Numbered from the stretch's first letter, positions 8,361-16,800 are shown. The stretch is 51,496 nt of DNA from Candidatus Halocynthiibacter alkanivorans (GCF_003333265.1 NZ_QOLB01000149.1:1-51496), one strand, 5' to 3'. Translations and numbers: made by a program. The notes: generated by a model not told the origin, from the sequence alone.

Positions 8361-9125
8361 ATGCAGTTGACGCAGGATGATTTTCTGGGCGGCGCGCTCA
8401 GACTCTGGCAGCCGGTGGACGGCTATCGGGCGGGCGTGGACCCGGTGTTGCTGGCGGCCGCGGTGGAAGCCCGGGCAGGGCAGTCGGTTCTCGATATCGG
8501 ATGTGGTGTTGGTGCGGCGATATTATGCCTTGGGCAACGGGTGCCGGGACTGGAGCTGGCCGGGCTGGAACTGCAAGCGGAATACGCATCTCTGGCGCAG
8601 CGCAACGCGGAAGAAAACGGCCTGCGGCTTGAGCTGCACCTGGGCAATCTTGAACAGATGCCGGAGCCGCTGCGCGCGCGTAACTTTGACCATGTGATCG
8701 CCAACCCGCCCTATTACCTGCGCGACAGCGGCACTGGGGCGAATGATACCGGCCGCGGGGCAGCCCTGACCGAACATACACCGCTGTCGGCCTGGATGGA
8801 TGCGGCGACCCGGCGGCTGAAACCGCGTGGCTTGTTGACCGTTATCCAGAAAGCGGACCGGCTGCGCCACCTGATGGCGGCGCTGGACAGCCGCATGGGT
8901 TCGGTGCGGGTGCAGCCGGTTGCGCCACGCGACGGGCGGCTGTCAGAGCTGGTAATTCTGCAGGCGCGCAAAGGCGGGCGTGCGGATTTCCGCCTGGAAG
9001 CGCCGCTCATTTTACACGCCGGTGCGCGGCACGAAAAAGACGGTGACAGCTACCGCCCTGAAATCCGGGATATTTTGCGCGATGGCGCCGCTTTTCAGTG
9101 GAAAAACCCTAAAATCCACCGTTAA
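8361..9125 (+). CDS. TrmN6-like tRNA (adenine-N6)-methyltransferase
   Basis: A class I SAM-dependent methyltransferase of the TrmN6/YfiC type, which in E. coli methylates A37 of tRNA1(Val). SAM-binding motif I is VLDIGCGVGAAILCLG (about residues 43-58), the acidic loop follows at LAGLELQAEYA, and the target-base motif is NPPYYL (near residue 117). The beginning QDDFLGGALRLWQPVDGYR is typical of the family. The 254-aa length fits. It is translationally coupled to the DUF2007 gene by a 6-bp gap. The exact tRNA target in this organism is inferred only. Confidence 0.87.
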   Translation: MQLTQDDFLGGALRLWQPVDGYRAGVDPVLLAAAVEARAGQSVLDIGCGVGAAILCLGQRVPGLELAGLELQAEYASLAQRNAEENGLRLELHLGNLEQMPEPLRARNFDHVIANPPYYLRDSGTGANDTGRGAALTEHTPLSAWMDAATRRLKPRGLLTVIQKADRLRHLMAALDSRMGSVRVQPVAPRDGRLSELVILQARKGGRADFRLEAPLILHAGARHEKDGDSYRPEIRDILRDGAAFQWKNPKIHR

Positions 9126-9222
9126 CGACCGGGTAACAATGTTGCGCAAACTTACCGTGACACGTCGCGGAAATTGTGGTGCAATCACTCTGCTACGCAT
9201 ACTTATCGCAAAGGAGATGATA

Positions 9223-9390
9223 ATGAACTTGGGCTCGCATTTGCAGGAACTTAAGCGCAAACATCTGACACTGTCCGAACAGGTAGAAACGGAACAGCGC
9301 AGCCCAGCATCTGATGATCTTCAGATCGCCGATATGAAAAAGAAGAAATTGCGGTTGAAAGAGGAAATTGAGCGTATCGAACACGCCTGA
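9223..9390 (+). CDS. YdcH-family (DUF465) mini-protein
   Basis: The 55-aa protein is a predicted helical hairpin: HLQELKRKHLTLSEQVETE, then SDDLQIADMKKKKLRLKEEIERI. The spacing and the LKKKKLxLKEEI core match the DUF465/YdcH family of small coiled-coil proteins with no known function. The ATG at 9223 is chosen because AAGGAG sits exactly six bases before it; an in-frame ATG at 9217 overlaps that site. It stands about 100 bp after the methyltransferase and probably has its own promoter. Confidence 0.85.
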   Translation: MNLGSHLQELKRKHLTLSEQVETEQRSPASDDLQIADMKKKKLRLKEEIERIEHA

Positions 9391-9693
9391 TTTCAGCCAC
9401 AGGTACAGACGGCCCTGAAGGGGGCGCTGTCGCCTGATCGTGTATGGGCTCCGGTTTTCCGGGATACCACGCTGCACAACATTACGACATTTTCAGCGCT
9501 GAGGCCGATTGCATCGGCGCTGCACCGTGACTCTTGGCCCGACAGTTTTATGTAATCTGAGCGCCGGTGACCGGCACGCTGACGGGTGCCGTGACCGGCG
9601 CGGAGCCGTTCATACCACTTTGCCCGACCGACCAGGGTTCAAGCCCCTCTGCGCAGAGGCAACTGAATGCAGCACTGCGGCAGTTCTGCTCTG
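9391..9693. other. Gap with imperfect hairpin, no gene seen
   Basis: About 300 bp between two genes' 3' ends hold no supported coding sequence. An imperfect stem pairs CGCCGGT (9562-9568) with ACCGGCG (9594-9600) and CGGCAC (9572-9577) with GTGCCG (9586-9591), separated by a small internal loop. It may end one of the convergent transcripts; no T-run follows. Confidence 0.45.
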
Positions 9694-10635
9694 TCAGATG
9701 ACCTCTTCGGCGTCTCTGAAGTCGCGCCCCTCCCGGAACACATCAATTCTGGCGGCCTCCTGGTGCAGCCAGTCGATCAGCGCGCTGACGTTGGGGCTGT
9801 TGCGGGCGGAGTTCAGGCACATCAGCCGGTAGGAGCCAAATGTGTAAATCGACAAAGGAAACGGGGCGACCAATGATCCGGCAGCCAGGGCCTGGCTGGC
9901 GACTGAAATGCGGCCAAGAACGACGCCGCCACCCGCGACGGCGGAATCAACTGCGTGATCAGCCTGACTGAATCGCGGCCCACCCAGTGGGGGTGTGCCC
10001 AGACCCATGGCCCGAAACCAGACTTTCCAGCAGATCACCGGACGGTGAATGGTTGGGTTGTCCTGATGAATCAGCGGTAGCGACGCCAGGTCAGCGGGGG
10101 TTTTCAGCTTTTGTGCCAATGCGGGCGACACCATTGGCGTCATCCATTCCCGCATCAACGGTTCGGACCACAGGTCTTTTGGTTCTTCGGCACTGAACCG
10201 GATTGCCACATCGACACCGTCGCGTTCCAGATCCGCGAATCCCAGCCCGGCCGCAAAGCGCAGTTCGATCCCGGGGTGGCTGCGGGCAAAATCATACATT
10301 CGGGGGGCCAGCCACTTGGCGGTCAATGCCGGTCCGGCGGTGATGGTCAGCGATGAGGTGTTCTGCAATCTGCGTGTCGCAGCCCAGGATTTCGCCAAAG
10401 TTTCAAAGGCGCCCTGGGTGCCGGAGGCCAGGGTGCGCCCGGCCTGGGTCAGTTCTACCTGCCGGTTCAGACGGCGGAACACAGGCACACCCAGGTGATC
10501 TTCAAGCGATTTGATCTGAAAGCTCAGCGCCGCCGGCGTGACATTCAACTCGGCTGCCGCACGGGCGAAACTCATATGGCGCGCGGCGGCGTCAAAGGCG
10601 CGCAGGGCGGTCAGTGGGGGCAGGTGATCAGACAT
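9694..10635 (-). CDS. LysR-family regulator, GcvA type
   Basis: The 313-aa protein has an N-terminal winged HTH (residues 6-65, LTALRAFDAAARHMSFARAA, then ELNVTPAALSFQIKSLEDHLG) and the PBP2-type effector domain with LTITAGPALTAKWLAPRM, as in GcvA/AmpR-like members. The phrase PPLTALRAFDAAARH is the hallmark of the GcvA subgroup. I chose the ATG at 10635; upstream in-frame sequence to 10914 reads as non-family sequence. It faces a small ORF (10746) divergently and probably controls it or itself. The effector is unknown. Confidence 0.88.
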   Translation of the reverse strand: MSDHLPPLTALRAFDAAARHMSFARAAAELNVTPAALSFQIKSLEDHLGVPVFRRLNRQVELTQAGRTLASGTQGAFETLAKSWAATRRLQNTSSLTITAGPALTAKWLAPRMYDFARSHPGIELRFAAGLGFADLERDGVDVAIRFSAEEPKDLWSEPLMREWMTPMVSPALAQKLKTPADLASLPLIHQDNPTIHRPVICWKVWFRAMGLGTPPLGGPRFSQADHAVDSAVAGGGVVLGRISVASQALAAGSLVAPFPLSIYTFGSYRLMCLNSARNSPNVSALIDWLHQEAARIDVFREGRDFRDAEEVI

Positions 10636-10745
10636 ATTCACACAAGTACAGCTTAACTGAACTAATAGAAAGTCTCGTTTGTCACCTGATATCGCCGGGT
10701 TTATACAAGATGCAACAGAAGATTTTAACCAATCAGGAGGCGACC

Positions 10746-10937
10746 ATGCCGTTGATAACTTCAGATCCGACAAAAATTGCTGCTGGAAAAGCCGCCAGCG
10801 TGGCCCGTGGCGCCGCGCTTCGAAGCCTGATTTCCGCCGTTCTCTTGCCGCTCGTATCCTTTTCGTTACGGCATAAGAAAGGGGCCGGTCCTGCGCGCAG
10901 ACCGGCCCCGACAATTCCTGACTGTGCCCGCTGTTAG
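10746..10937 (+). CDS. Small ORF with strong ribosome-binding site, divergent from LysR
   Basis: This 63-codon ORF starts at an ATG five bases after AGGAGG, an almost perfect site, and 110 bp from the divergent LysR gene. The first 45 residues (MPLITSDPTKIAAGKAASVA onward) are Ala/Ser/Leu-rich, with one moderately hydrophobic stretch ALRSLISAVLLPLVSFSL. The last 18 codons run through the phaB terminator hairpin and look random. I do not recognise the family. It may be a real small protein, a truncated one, or chance. Confidence 0.35.
   Translation: MPLITSDPTKIAAGKAASVARGAALRSLISAVLLPLVSFSLRHKKGAGPARRPAPTIPDCARC
10878..10909 (-). terminator. Rho-independent terminator of phaB
   Basis: A perfect 10-bp stem GGGGCCGGTC/GACCGGCCCC (10881-10890 and 10900-10909, loop of 9) lies 24 bp beyond the phaB stop. 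On the minus strand it is followed by TTTCTTATG. The plus-strand side lacks T residues, so it serves phaB. Confidence 0.8.
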
Positions 10938-11656
10938 GACATCAGTTGACCGCCATTTGCTGACAGGGTTGAGCCGGTGATAAACCCGGCTTCATCCGAG
11001 GCAAGGAAAACCACACAGCGGGCGATCTCTTCCGGGGTGCCGAGGCGGCCAACCGGGATTTGCGCCACAATGCTGTCGCGCACTTTTTCCGGCACGGCCA
11101 TTACCATTTCAGTGCCGATATACCCCGGGCAGATGGCGTTGACGGTGATGCCCTTAAAGGCGCCTTCCTGTGCCAGCGCTTTGGTCAGGCCCAGGTCACC
11201 GGCTTTGGCGGCAGAATAATTGCTCTGACCCATCTGGCCCTTCTGGCCGTTGATCGAGGAAATATTGACAATACGGCCGAATTTGCGCCCGCGCATGCCG
11301 TTCCAAAGCGGATGGGTCATGTTGAACACGCCGGAGAGATTGGTATCGATGACCTCCTGCCACTGCTGCCGCGTCATTTTGTGGAACATGCCGTCGCGGG
11401 TGATGCCGGCATTGTTGATCAGCACCTCTACCGGGCCAAGATCGGCTTCGACGCGGGCGATACCTGCGGCGCAGGCATCATAATCTGCAACCGACCATTT
11501 GTAGGTTGCTATGCCTGTTTCTTCACTGAACTTCTTTGCGGCCTCATCATTGCCGGCATAATTGGCGGCAACGCTGTATCCGGCGCCTTTCAGCGCAATA
11601 CAGATTGCGGCGCCAATGCCGCGGGTTCCGCCTGTCACAAGTGCTACTCTGGTCAT
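10934..11656 (-). CDS. phaB: Acetoacetyl-CoA reductase PhaB
   Basis: PhaB reduces acetoacetyl-CoA to (R)-3-hydroxybutyryl-CoA with NADPH, for polyhydroxybutyrate and the ethylmalonyl-CoA pathway. The 240-aa short-chain dehydrogenase has the cofactor loop TGGTRGIGAAI (residues 8-18), NNAG near 83, catalytic Ser in NISSINGQKGQMGQ and the YSAAKAG Tyr/Lys pair (about 147-151). The ending GGQLMS is typical of PhaB. It lies 76 bp after phaA on the same strand, with a hairpin between them, and ends in its own terminator. Confidence 0.95.
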   Translation of the reverse strand: MTRVALVTGGTRGIGAAICIALKGAGYSVAANYAGNDEAAKKFSEETGIATYKWSVADYDACAAGIARVEADLGPVEVLINNAGITRDGMFHKMTRQQWQEVIDTNLSGVFNMTHPLWNGMRGRKFGRIVNISSINGQKGQMGQSNYSAAKAGDLGLTKALAQEGAFKGITVNAICPGYIGTEMVMAVPEKVRDSIVAQIPVGRLGTPEEIARCVVFLASDEAGFITGSTLSANGGQLMS

Positions 11657-11699
11657 GTTCAGCCCTCAGTAAAGAAACATTCATATCGAAAACAGCTTT

Positions 11700-11724
11700 G
11701 AGCGCGCAATAAAGTTGCGCGCTC
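11700..11724. repeat. Perfect hairpin between phaA and phaB
   Basis: Arms GAGCGCGCAA and TTGCGCGCTC form a 10-bp perfect stem with a 5-nt loop, only 8 bp after the phaA stop. No T-run follows on the minus strand. It may protect the phaA mRNA 3' end or lower phaB expression relative to phaA. Confidence 0.6.
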
Positions 11725-11732
11725 AATTCTTG

Positions 11733-12908
11733 TTAGTCGCGTTCGACGCAGAGAGCAACCCCCATACCACCACCGATGCAAAGTGTGGCGAGTCCCTTCT
11801 TGGCGTCGCGGCGCTGCATCTCAAACAGCAGCGTGTTCAGCACCCGGCAACCGGAAGCGCCGATCGGGTGGCCGATGGCGATAGCGCCGCCGTTGACGTT
11901 GACGATTGCGGGGTCCCAGCCCATCTCTTTGTTGACGGCACAGGCCTGGGCGGCAAAGGCTTCATTGGCTTCAACCAGGTCCAGATCCGAAACGTCCCAG
12001 CCGGCTTTTTCCAGCGCTTTGCGCGAGGCATGGATCGGGCCGATCCCCATGATCGAAGGGTCCACGCCTGCAGTGGCATAAGAGGCGATACGGGCCAGCG
12101 GTTTGATGCCGCGCGCCAGGGCGTTTTCTTCGCTCATCAGCAACACGCCGGCGGCGCCGTCGTTCAGCCCCGAAGCGTTGGCCGCAGTCACAGAACCGTC
12201 GCGCGCGAATGCCGGCCGCAGTTTCTGCATTTGCGCAAGAGTTGCGCCTTTGCGGATATATTCGTCAGAATCGACCGTGATGTCGCCTTTGCGGTGTTTC
12301 ACGATGAAAGGCACGATTTCATCAGCGAACTTGCCGGCAGCCTGGGCCGCCTCTGCTTTGTTCTGCGAGGCCACGGCGAATTCGTCCTGGGCTTCGCGGT
12401 TGATCTGCCATTTTTCAGCGACGTTCTCGGCGGTTGTGCCCATGTGGTAATCGTTAAACGCGTCCCAGAGCCCGTCTTTGACCATCGAATCGACAAAACT
12501 CATATCGCCCATTTTTTTGCCGTTGCGCAGATTGGCGACATGGGGGCTCATCGACATATTTTCCTGACCGCCGGCCGCGACGATGTCCGCATCCCCAAGC
12601 AGAATGTGCTGGGCGCCAAGCGCCACGGCACGCAGGCCGGATCCACAGACCTGGTTGATGCCCCAGGCGGCGGATTCTTGCGGCAGGCCGGCGTTGATAT
12701 GGGCCTGGCGGGCCGGGTTCTGGCCCTGGCCTGCGGTCAGAACCTGACCAAGGATGGTCTCAGATACATCTGATTTTTCGATTCCGGCGCGTGTCACCAG
12801 CGCTTCCAGAACGGCAGCTCCGAGGTCATGTGCAGGGATATTGGCAAACGATCCGCCAAAGCTGCCGACGGCGGTGCGGGCAGCTGATGCGATTACAACT
12901 TTGGTCAT
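11733..12908 (-). CDS. phaA: Acetyl-CoA acetyltransferase (beta-ketothiolase) PhaA
   Basis: PhaA condenses two acetyl-CoA to acetoacetyl-CoA, the entry to PHB synthesis and the ethylmalonyl-CoA pathway. The 391-aa protein has the active-site Cys in [14 protein letters not shown] (near residue 88), the [15 protein letters not shown] motif with catalytic His (near 347), and the terminal Cys in [12 protein letters not shown] chose the ATG at 12908, with AGGACC just upstream; the frame open to 13019 is not family-like. The leader may fold over this ribosome site (see 12914-12940). First gene of a phaA-phaB unit. Confidence 0.96.
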   Translation of the reverse strand: MTKVVIASAARTAVGSFGGSFANIPAHDLGAAVLEALVTRAGIEKSDVSETILGQVLTAGQGQNPARQAHINAGLPQESAAWGINQVCGSGLRAVALGAQHILLGDADIVAAGGQENMSMSPHVANLRNGKKMGDMSFVDSMVKDGLWDAFNDYHMGTTAENVAEKWQINREAQDEFAVASQNKAEAAQAAGKFADEIVPFIVKHRKGDITVDSDEYIRKGATLAQMQKLRPAFARDGSVTAANASGLNDGAAGVLLMSEENALARGIKPLARIASYATAGVDPSIMGIGPIHASRKALEKAGWDVSDLDLVEANEAFAAQACAVNKEMGWDPAIVNVNGGAIAIGHPIGASGCRVLNTLLFEMQRRDAKKGLATLCIGGGMGVALCVERD

Positions 12909-12913
12909 TGGGG

Positions 12914-12940
12914 TCCTCTCTCTCATGAACAGGGAGAGGA
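12914..12940 (-). promoter_or_regulatory. Leader hairpin masking the phaA ribosome-binding site
   Basis: In the phaA mRNA, TCCTCTC (from 12940) can pair perfectly with GAGAGGA (ending 12914), a 7-bp stem with a 13-nt loop. The second arm is the ribosome-binding site, five bases from the ATG. Pairing would reduce translation. The idea rests on complementarity only. Confidence 0.4.
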
Positions 12941-12998
12941 TCTCTGACGTGTGCGCGCATGGCTGGCCGATCCTTCCCTGGATGGGCTCAGCGTAATG

Positions 12999-13010
12999 CT
13001 GCAACTGCAC
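12999..13010. promoter_or_regulatory. PhaR-like site upstream of phaA
   Basis: CTGCAACTGCAC matches 7 of 8 positions of CTGC-N4-GCAG, the pattern I recall for the PHB repressor PhaR in Rhodobacteraceae/Paracoccus. It lies about 90 bp before the phaA start. One match of this length can occur by chance. Confidence 0.3.
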
Positions 13011-13053
13011 AATAAGCAATGATCACGTTGCAGGTAATCGCAATTTTATGAAA

Positions 13054-13887
13054 TCAGCCGGTCAGATCCTGCTGATATTCCTGGTCCCAGACCGGAGAAA
13101 TCGTAGGCACACCAAAGTAGTAGCCCTGCATGCAGTCGATTCCGATTGAGGCGAGGTATTTCGCGTCCGCTGCGTCTTCGACCAGTTCGGCAACGGTAAA
13201 CATTTCAAAATGGCGCGCGATCGAAATCAGTGCCTGGGTCAGAACCTGATTGTCAGGGGATTTGTGAATGCCCTGGATAAACTGGCCGTCAATTTTGATA
13301 ATGTCGAAATAAAAGTCTTTCAGGTAACGAAAAGAGGTGTACCCGGCGCCAAAGTCGTCGAGCGCAAAGGACACGCCCTGATCCTGCATTTCGGCCATAA
13401 AATCCCGCACCTGGTCGGGTCTGACTATTGCCGAAGATTCAGTGATTTCCAGAATCAACCGTTCCGCAACCGTGGGGCTGAGCGCGAGGCCCGCCGCCAA
13501 AGTCTCTCTCCAGCGCGGATAGTCGATGGAGCGCGCCGACATGTTCAGCGCCAGCCGCAGACCCGGCTGCTGTGCCAGGGTCTCAAGCCCCATTTCGAGC
13601 GCAAGGCAGTCGACAACGCGGCCCATTTCGGTTTCTTCGATCTCTTCGATGAAGTCCTTGGCGGGAATGATACGGCCGGTGGTGTCCCGGATGCGCATCA
13701 GGCCTTCGTAAAACGCCGGCTCTTCCGGGCGCGCGGTCTGCACGACCGGTTGATAGGCGAGCATGACCTGTTTGTTTTCCAGCGCAGTGCGGACCATGGC
13801 CAGCACATCGCCGTCTCGTGTGGCGACGGCAATATCCAGCGGATTGTTCATCTTCGTTGCGGGGATATCAGTCTTGGTCTCAAACAT
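13054..13887 (-). CDS. Stand-alone EAL-domain cyclic-di-GMP phosphodiesterase
   Basis: EAL proteins hydrolyse cyclic di-GMP, lowering the signal for attachment. The 277-aa protein is a single EAL domain with no GGDEF or sensor domain. The catalytic set is kept: E61 (in YEGLMR, so EGL replaces EAL), N115, E147, D177-D178 (DDFGAGYTSF), K198, E234 and Q254. This predicts an active enzyme despite the EGL variant. I chose the ATG at 13887, which removes 37 unlikely upstream residues. It lies 145 bp upstream of phaA on the same strand, with separate transcription likely. It is cytoplasmic, since no membrane segment is visible. Confidence 0.9.
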   Translation of the reverse strand: MFETKTDIPATKMNNPLDIAVATRDGDVLAMVRTALENKQVMLAYQPVVQTARPEEPAFYEGLMRIRDTTGRIIPAKDFIEEIEETEMGRVVDCLALEMGLETLAQQPGLRLALNMSARSIDYPRWRETLAAGLALSPTVAERLILEITESSAIVRPDQVRDFMAEMQDQGVSFALDDFGAGYTSFRYLKDFYFDIIKIDGQFIQGIHKSPDNQVLTQALISIARHFEMFTVAELVEDAADAKYLASIGIDCMQGYYFGVPTISPVWDQEYQQDLTG

Positions 13888-14014
13888 GTGCTCACTGCCT
13901 TTCTGCTGCTGACAACTTGGCGTTGAAAAGATAAAGAAGCATGAAGAAAAAGTGTCCATTTTTAGATGCTGTGGCGGGCGGAACCACGTCTGAGCCATAA
14001 AAACAGGGGGTTGT

Positions 14015-14596
14015 ATGGATCAGAGATGCGCCTGGGTCGGCAGTGAGGTAATTTATTTAGATTATCACGATGAGGAATGGGGCGTGCCGGAGTGGGACAG
14101 CCGGGCTTTATGGGAGAAACTGATTCTCGACGGGTTTCAGGCCGGGCTGAGCTGGATCACCATTCTCAAAAAACGGGACAACTTCCGCGCTGCGTTTGCC
14201 GGGTTTGATCCTGATGTCATTGCCACCTGGGGAGACCAGGAAGTTGCAGCGCTGTTGCAAAATCCGGGCATTATCCGGCACCGGGGCAAGATCGAAGCGA
14301 CCATCGGCAATGCAAAGGCCTGGCAACGTATTGAGGCGGCGCAGGGCTTTGACCGCTTCCTGTGGGACTACGTCGGCGGCGCGCCGTTGCAGACCAATTT
14401 CACCGACAAGGATCAGGTGCCGACGCAGACGCCGCTGTCGCTGCAGATCTCAAAGGACCTGAAAAAGGCCGGTTTTAAGTTCTGTGGCCCCACCATCGTC
14501 TATGCGTTCATGGAGGCGGTGGGTATGGTCAACGACCACCTGGTGGGCTGTCCGTGTCACGCCAAAGTCAGCGCGCTGGCGGTCAGGCCGGATTAA
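14015..14596 (+). CDS. tag: DNA-3-methyladenine glycosylase I
   Basis: Tag excises 3-methyladenine from alkylated DNA in base excision repair. The 193-aa protein begins RCAWVGSEVIYLDYHDEEWG (quoted in parts RCAWVG and YHDEEWG), typical of Tag. It has the four zinc ligands expected: C5, H18, H175 and C179, the last two in NDHLVGCPCH. The ATG at 14015 follows AGGGGG. After the stop, the 10-bp unit GCCGGATTAA is repeated twice in tandem. It is convergent with the TlpA-like gene and divergent from the EAL gene. Confidence 0.95.
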   Translation: MDQRCAWVGSEVIYLDYHDEEWGVPEWDSRALWEKLILDGFQAGLSWITILKKRDNFRAAFAGFDPDVIATWGDQEVAALLQNPGIIRHRGKIEATIGNAKAWQRIEAAQGFDRFLWDYVGGAPLQTNFTDKDQVPTQTPLSLQISKDLKKAGFKFCGPTIVYAFMEAVGMVNDHLVGCPCHAKVSALAVRPD

Positions 14597-14628
14597 GCCG
14601 GATTAAACGGGCATCTGTTCCGCTGTGC

Positions 14629-15192
14629 TCAGCTGGCGGGATCTGCAATCAGCGCCGCAATAATGGCCCGGGCGCTGTCGCCATACCATTCCGCATCCCC
14701 CACCATACGCGCGACTTCGCGCCCCTGGCGGTCAAGCACAAGGGTCACCGGCAGGCCGAGCACATCCATTTCGCGGGCCAGCTCCTGTTTGGCGTCGGTC
14801 AGCACCGGCAGCGCGGTGATGGCGGCCTTTTTGAAAAACCGGGTGATCGCCACGGGCTGATTGCGGCCGGTGGCAATGGTCAGCACCTGGAAATCCTCGC
14901 CGCCAAACTCTTGTTGCAAGGCGTCCAGCTGCGGCATTTCTTTCAGGCAAGGGGCGCACCAGGTGGCCCAGAAATTCACCAGCAGATATTTGCCGCGAAA
15001 GTCTGACAGTGAAGTTTCCGCCCCGTCCATCGTGCCCAGCAGGGTGGTGCCAACAGGTTTTGCGCTGGCATGAACCACCAGTTTTTTCATCGTCCCGCTA
15101 CGCAGCGCAGCGACATCGCTGATTCCCGCCAGCGCAGCATTTGCGCCAAAGGCAAGGGCGGTATAAAGGAGGATCAACTGAAACAGTTTCAT
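14629..15192 (-). CDS. TlpA-like periplasmic thioredoxin
   Basis: A TlpA/ResA-type thiol-disulfide reductase, probably reducing periplasmic cysteines, for instance in cytochrome c maturation. The 187-aa protein starts with a signal peptide or anchor ([19 protein letters not shown], cleavage after ALA) and has the redox motif [15 protein letters not shown] near residue 78. The family's cis-Pro region is seen in [15 protein letters not shown]. The ATG at 15192 has GGAG seven bases upstream and removes a 53-residue unlikely extension. It starts 21 bp from the divergent argH start, so each promoter must sit inside or over the neighbour. Confidence 0.92.
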   Translation of the reverse strand: MKLFQLILLYTALAFGANAALAGISDVAALRSGTMKKLVVHASAKPVGTTLLGTMDGAETSLSDFRGKYLLVNFWATWCAPCLKEMPQLDALQQEFGGEDFQVLTIATGRNQPVAITRFFKKAAITALPVLTDAKQELAREMDVLGLPVTLVLDRQGREVARMVGDAEWYGDSARAIIAALIADPAS

Positions 15193-15213
15193 ATATTTCT
15201 CCAGGGGCGCCGA

Positions 15214-16605
15214 ATGACTGATAAATCCTCGAACGCAATGTGGGGCGGACGTTTCGCCGCCGGGCCGGATGCAATCATGGAGGCCATCAATGCCTCGATC
15301 GGATTCGACAAACGGATGTACGCCCAGGATATTGCCGGGTCTCGCGCCCATGCGGCCATGCTGGCTGCAACGGGCATCATTACCGATAAAGATGCCGAAG
15401 CGATAGGGGAAGGGCTGCTCACAGTCTTGTCAGAGATCGAGAGCGGAAATTTCCCGTTTTCCACCGCGCTGGAAGACATCCACATGAATGTGGAAGCGCG
15501 TCTGAAGGACATTATCGGCGAGCCGGCCGGCCGTTTGCACACCGCGCGTTCGCGCAATGACCAGGTGGCGACCGATTTCAAACTGTGGACGCGTGAACAG
15601 TATGACGCCGCCATTCAGGGGCTGGAGGCGCTGATTGGCGCGCTGCTGACCCAGGCCGAAGCCGGGGTTGATACGGTGATGCCGGGCTTTACCCATCTGC
15701 AGGTGGCCCAACCGGTGACCTGGGGCCACCATATGATGGCTTATGTGGAAATGTTTGGCCGCGACATCAGCCGCTTCAAAGACGCACGTGCCCGGATGAA
15801 CGAATCACCGCTGGGAGCTGCCGCGCTGGCGGGCACTGGTTTTGACATTGACCGCCACATGACGGCGGAGGCGCTGGGCTTTGACCGGCCTGCCGCCAAC
15901 TCGCTGGACGCGGTGTCGGACCGTGATTTTGCGCTGGAATTCCTGTCCTGCTCCACCATCTGCGCCATGCACCTGTCCCGCTTTGCTGAAGAGCTGGTGA
16001 TCTGGTCCTCAGCCCAGTTCCGCTTTGTGGCGCTGTCGGACCGGTTCTCCACCGGCTCCTCGATCATGCCGCAGAAAAAGAACCCGGATGCCGCCGAGCT
16101 GATCCGCGCCAAAATTGGCCGCATCATGGGCGCAATGGTGGCACTGTTCACGGTGATGAAAGGGCTGCCTCTGGCCTATTCCAAAGACATGCAGGAAGAC
16201 AAAGAACAGGTCTTTGACGCGGCCGACCACCTGATGCTGGCACTGGCAGCGATGACCGGCATGGTGTCGGATATGTCCGCCAACACCGAGGAGCTGCGCA
16301 AGGCTGCGGCCTCGGGCTTCTCCACCGCGACCGATCTGGCCGACTGGCTGGTGCGCGAGCTGAACCTGCCGTTCCGCGACGCCCATCACGTGACCGGCGC
16401 GCTGGTGGCACTGGCCGAGGCCCAGGGCTGTGACCTGCCAGAGCTGAGCCTTGAGGACATGCAGGGCGTGCACGCCGACATCACTGCCGCGGTGTTTGAC
16501 GTGCTGACGGTTGAGAACTCGGTCTCTTCCCGCATGTCCTACGGCGGCACTGCGCCGGCGCAGGTGCGGGTGCAGATCGCGCGCTGGAAGGAGATCCTGT
16601 CTTGA
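15214..16605 (+). CDS. argH: Argininosuccinate lyase
   Basis: ArgH splits argininosuccinate into arginine and fumarate, the last step of arginine synthesis. The 463-aa length is normal. Diagnostic motifs are [11 protein letters not shown] at the N-terminus, [17 protein letters not shown] near 110, and the fumarase/aspartase signature [14 protein letters not shown] near 280. I chose the ATG at 15214; the frame is open upstream to 15070 but that part overlaps the divergent tlpA-like gene and is not family-like. Its stop overlaps the TTG start of the small lipoprotein gene by 3-4 bp. Confidence 0.96.
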   Translation: MTDKSSNAMWGGRFAAGPDAIMEAINASIGFDKRMYAQDIAGSRAHAAMLAATGIITDKDAEAIGEGLLTVLSEIESGNFPFSTALEDIHMNVEARLKDIIGEPAGRLHTARSRNDQVATDFKLWTREQYDAAIQGLEALIGALLTQAEAGVDTVMPGFTHLQVAQPVTWGHHMMAYVEMFGRDISRFKDARARMNESPLGAAALAGTGFDIDRHMTAEALGFDRPAANSLDAVSDRDFALEFLSCSTICAMHLSRFAEELVIWSSAQFRFVALSDRFSTGSSIMPQKKNPDAAELIRAKIGRIMGAMVALFTVMKGLPLAYSKDMQEDKEQVFDAADHLMLALAAMTGMVSDMSANTEELRKAAASGFSTATDLADWLVRELNLPFRDAHHVTGALVALAEAQGCDLPELSLEDMQGVHADITAAVFDVLTVENSVSSRMSYGGTAPAQVRVQIARWKEILS

Positions 16606-16766
16606 TAAAAACCGTATTGTTTCTCGGCCTGCTGACACTGGCAGGCTGCGGCGCCGCCGGCGCGCCGGTCAAACCCCAGGTCAGCGGCTCCGCGACGCTG
16701 GGGGTGAATTCCAACAGTGGCGCTTATACCGACACTGAAATCTCAATTTATGTGCCGCTGAACTGA
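16602..16766 (+). CDS. Small lipoprotein between argH and lysA (LptM/LppL-like position)
   Basis: This 54-codon gene starts at a TTG that overlaps the argH stop (TTGA). The product has a short signal ([16 protein letters not shown]) with lipobox LAGC, so Cys16 would be lipidated. The mature part is 39 residues, begins [10 protein letters not shown] and ends in a Ser/Asn/Thr-rich segment. The CGxxGxP start recalls the LptM/Lipoprotein_20 family (CGQKGPL), whose members sit next to lysA or dapF in gammaproteobacteria; LppL precedes lysA in Pseudomonas. Family membership is an inference from motif and synteny. A terminator follows directly. Confidence 0.8.
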   Translation: MIKTVLFLGLLTLAGCGAAGAPVKPQVSGSATLGVNSNSGAYTDTEISIYVPLN

Positions 16767-16770
16767 CGCT

Positions 16771-16800
16771 GAAAGGCCGGCCTCCGGGCCGGTCTTTCTC
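16771..16800 (+). terminator. Terminator after the argH-lipoprotein unit
   Basis: GAAAGGCCGG (16771-16780) pairs with CCGGTCTTTC (16789-16798) through one G-T pair, with an 8-nt loop and a T-rich 3' arm. It lies 5 bp after the lipoprotein stop. It separates argH from lysA, which starts about 95 bp later and should have its own promoter. Confidence 0.75.

Noticed and set aside
9634-9648. GGGTTCAAGCCC, a tRNA T-arm-like word
   Set aside because: No matching acceptor stem, anticodon arm or D arm can be found around it.
10636-10914. N-terminal extension of the GcvA-type LysR protein
   Set aside because: The HTH begins right after the ATG at 10635; the extension has no conserved feature and lies over the intergenic promoter region.
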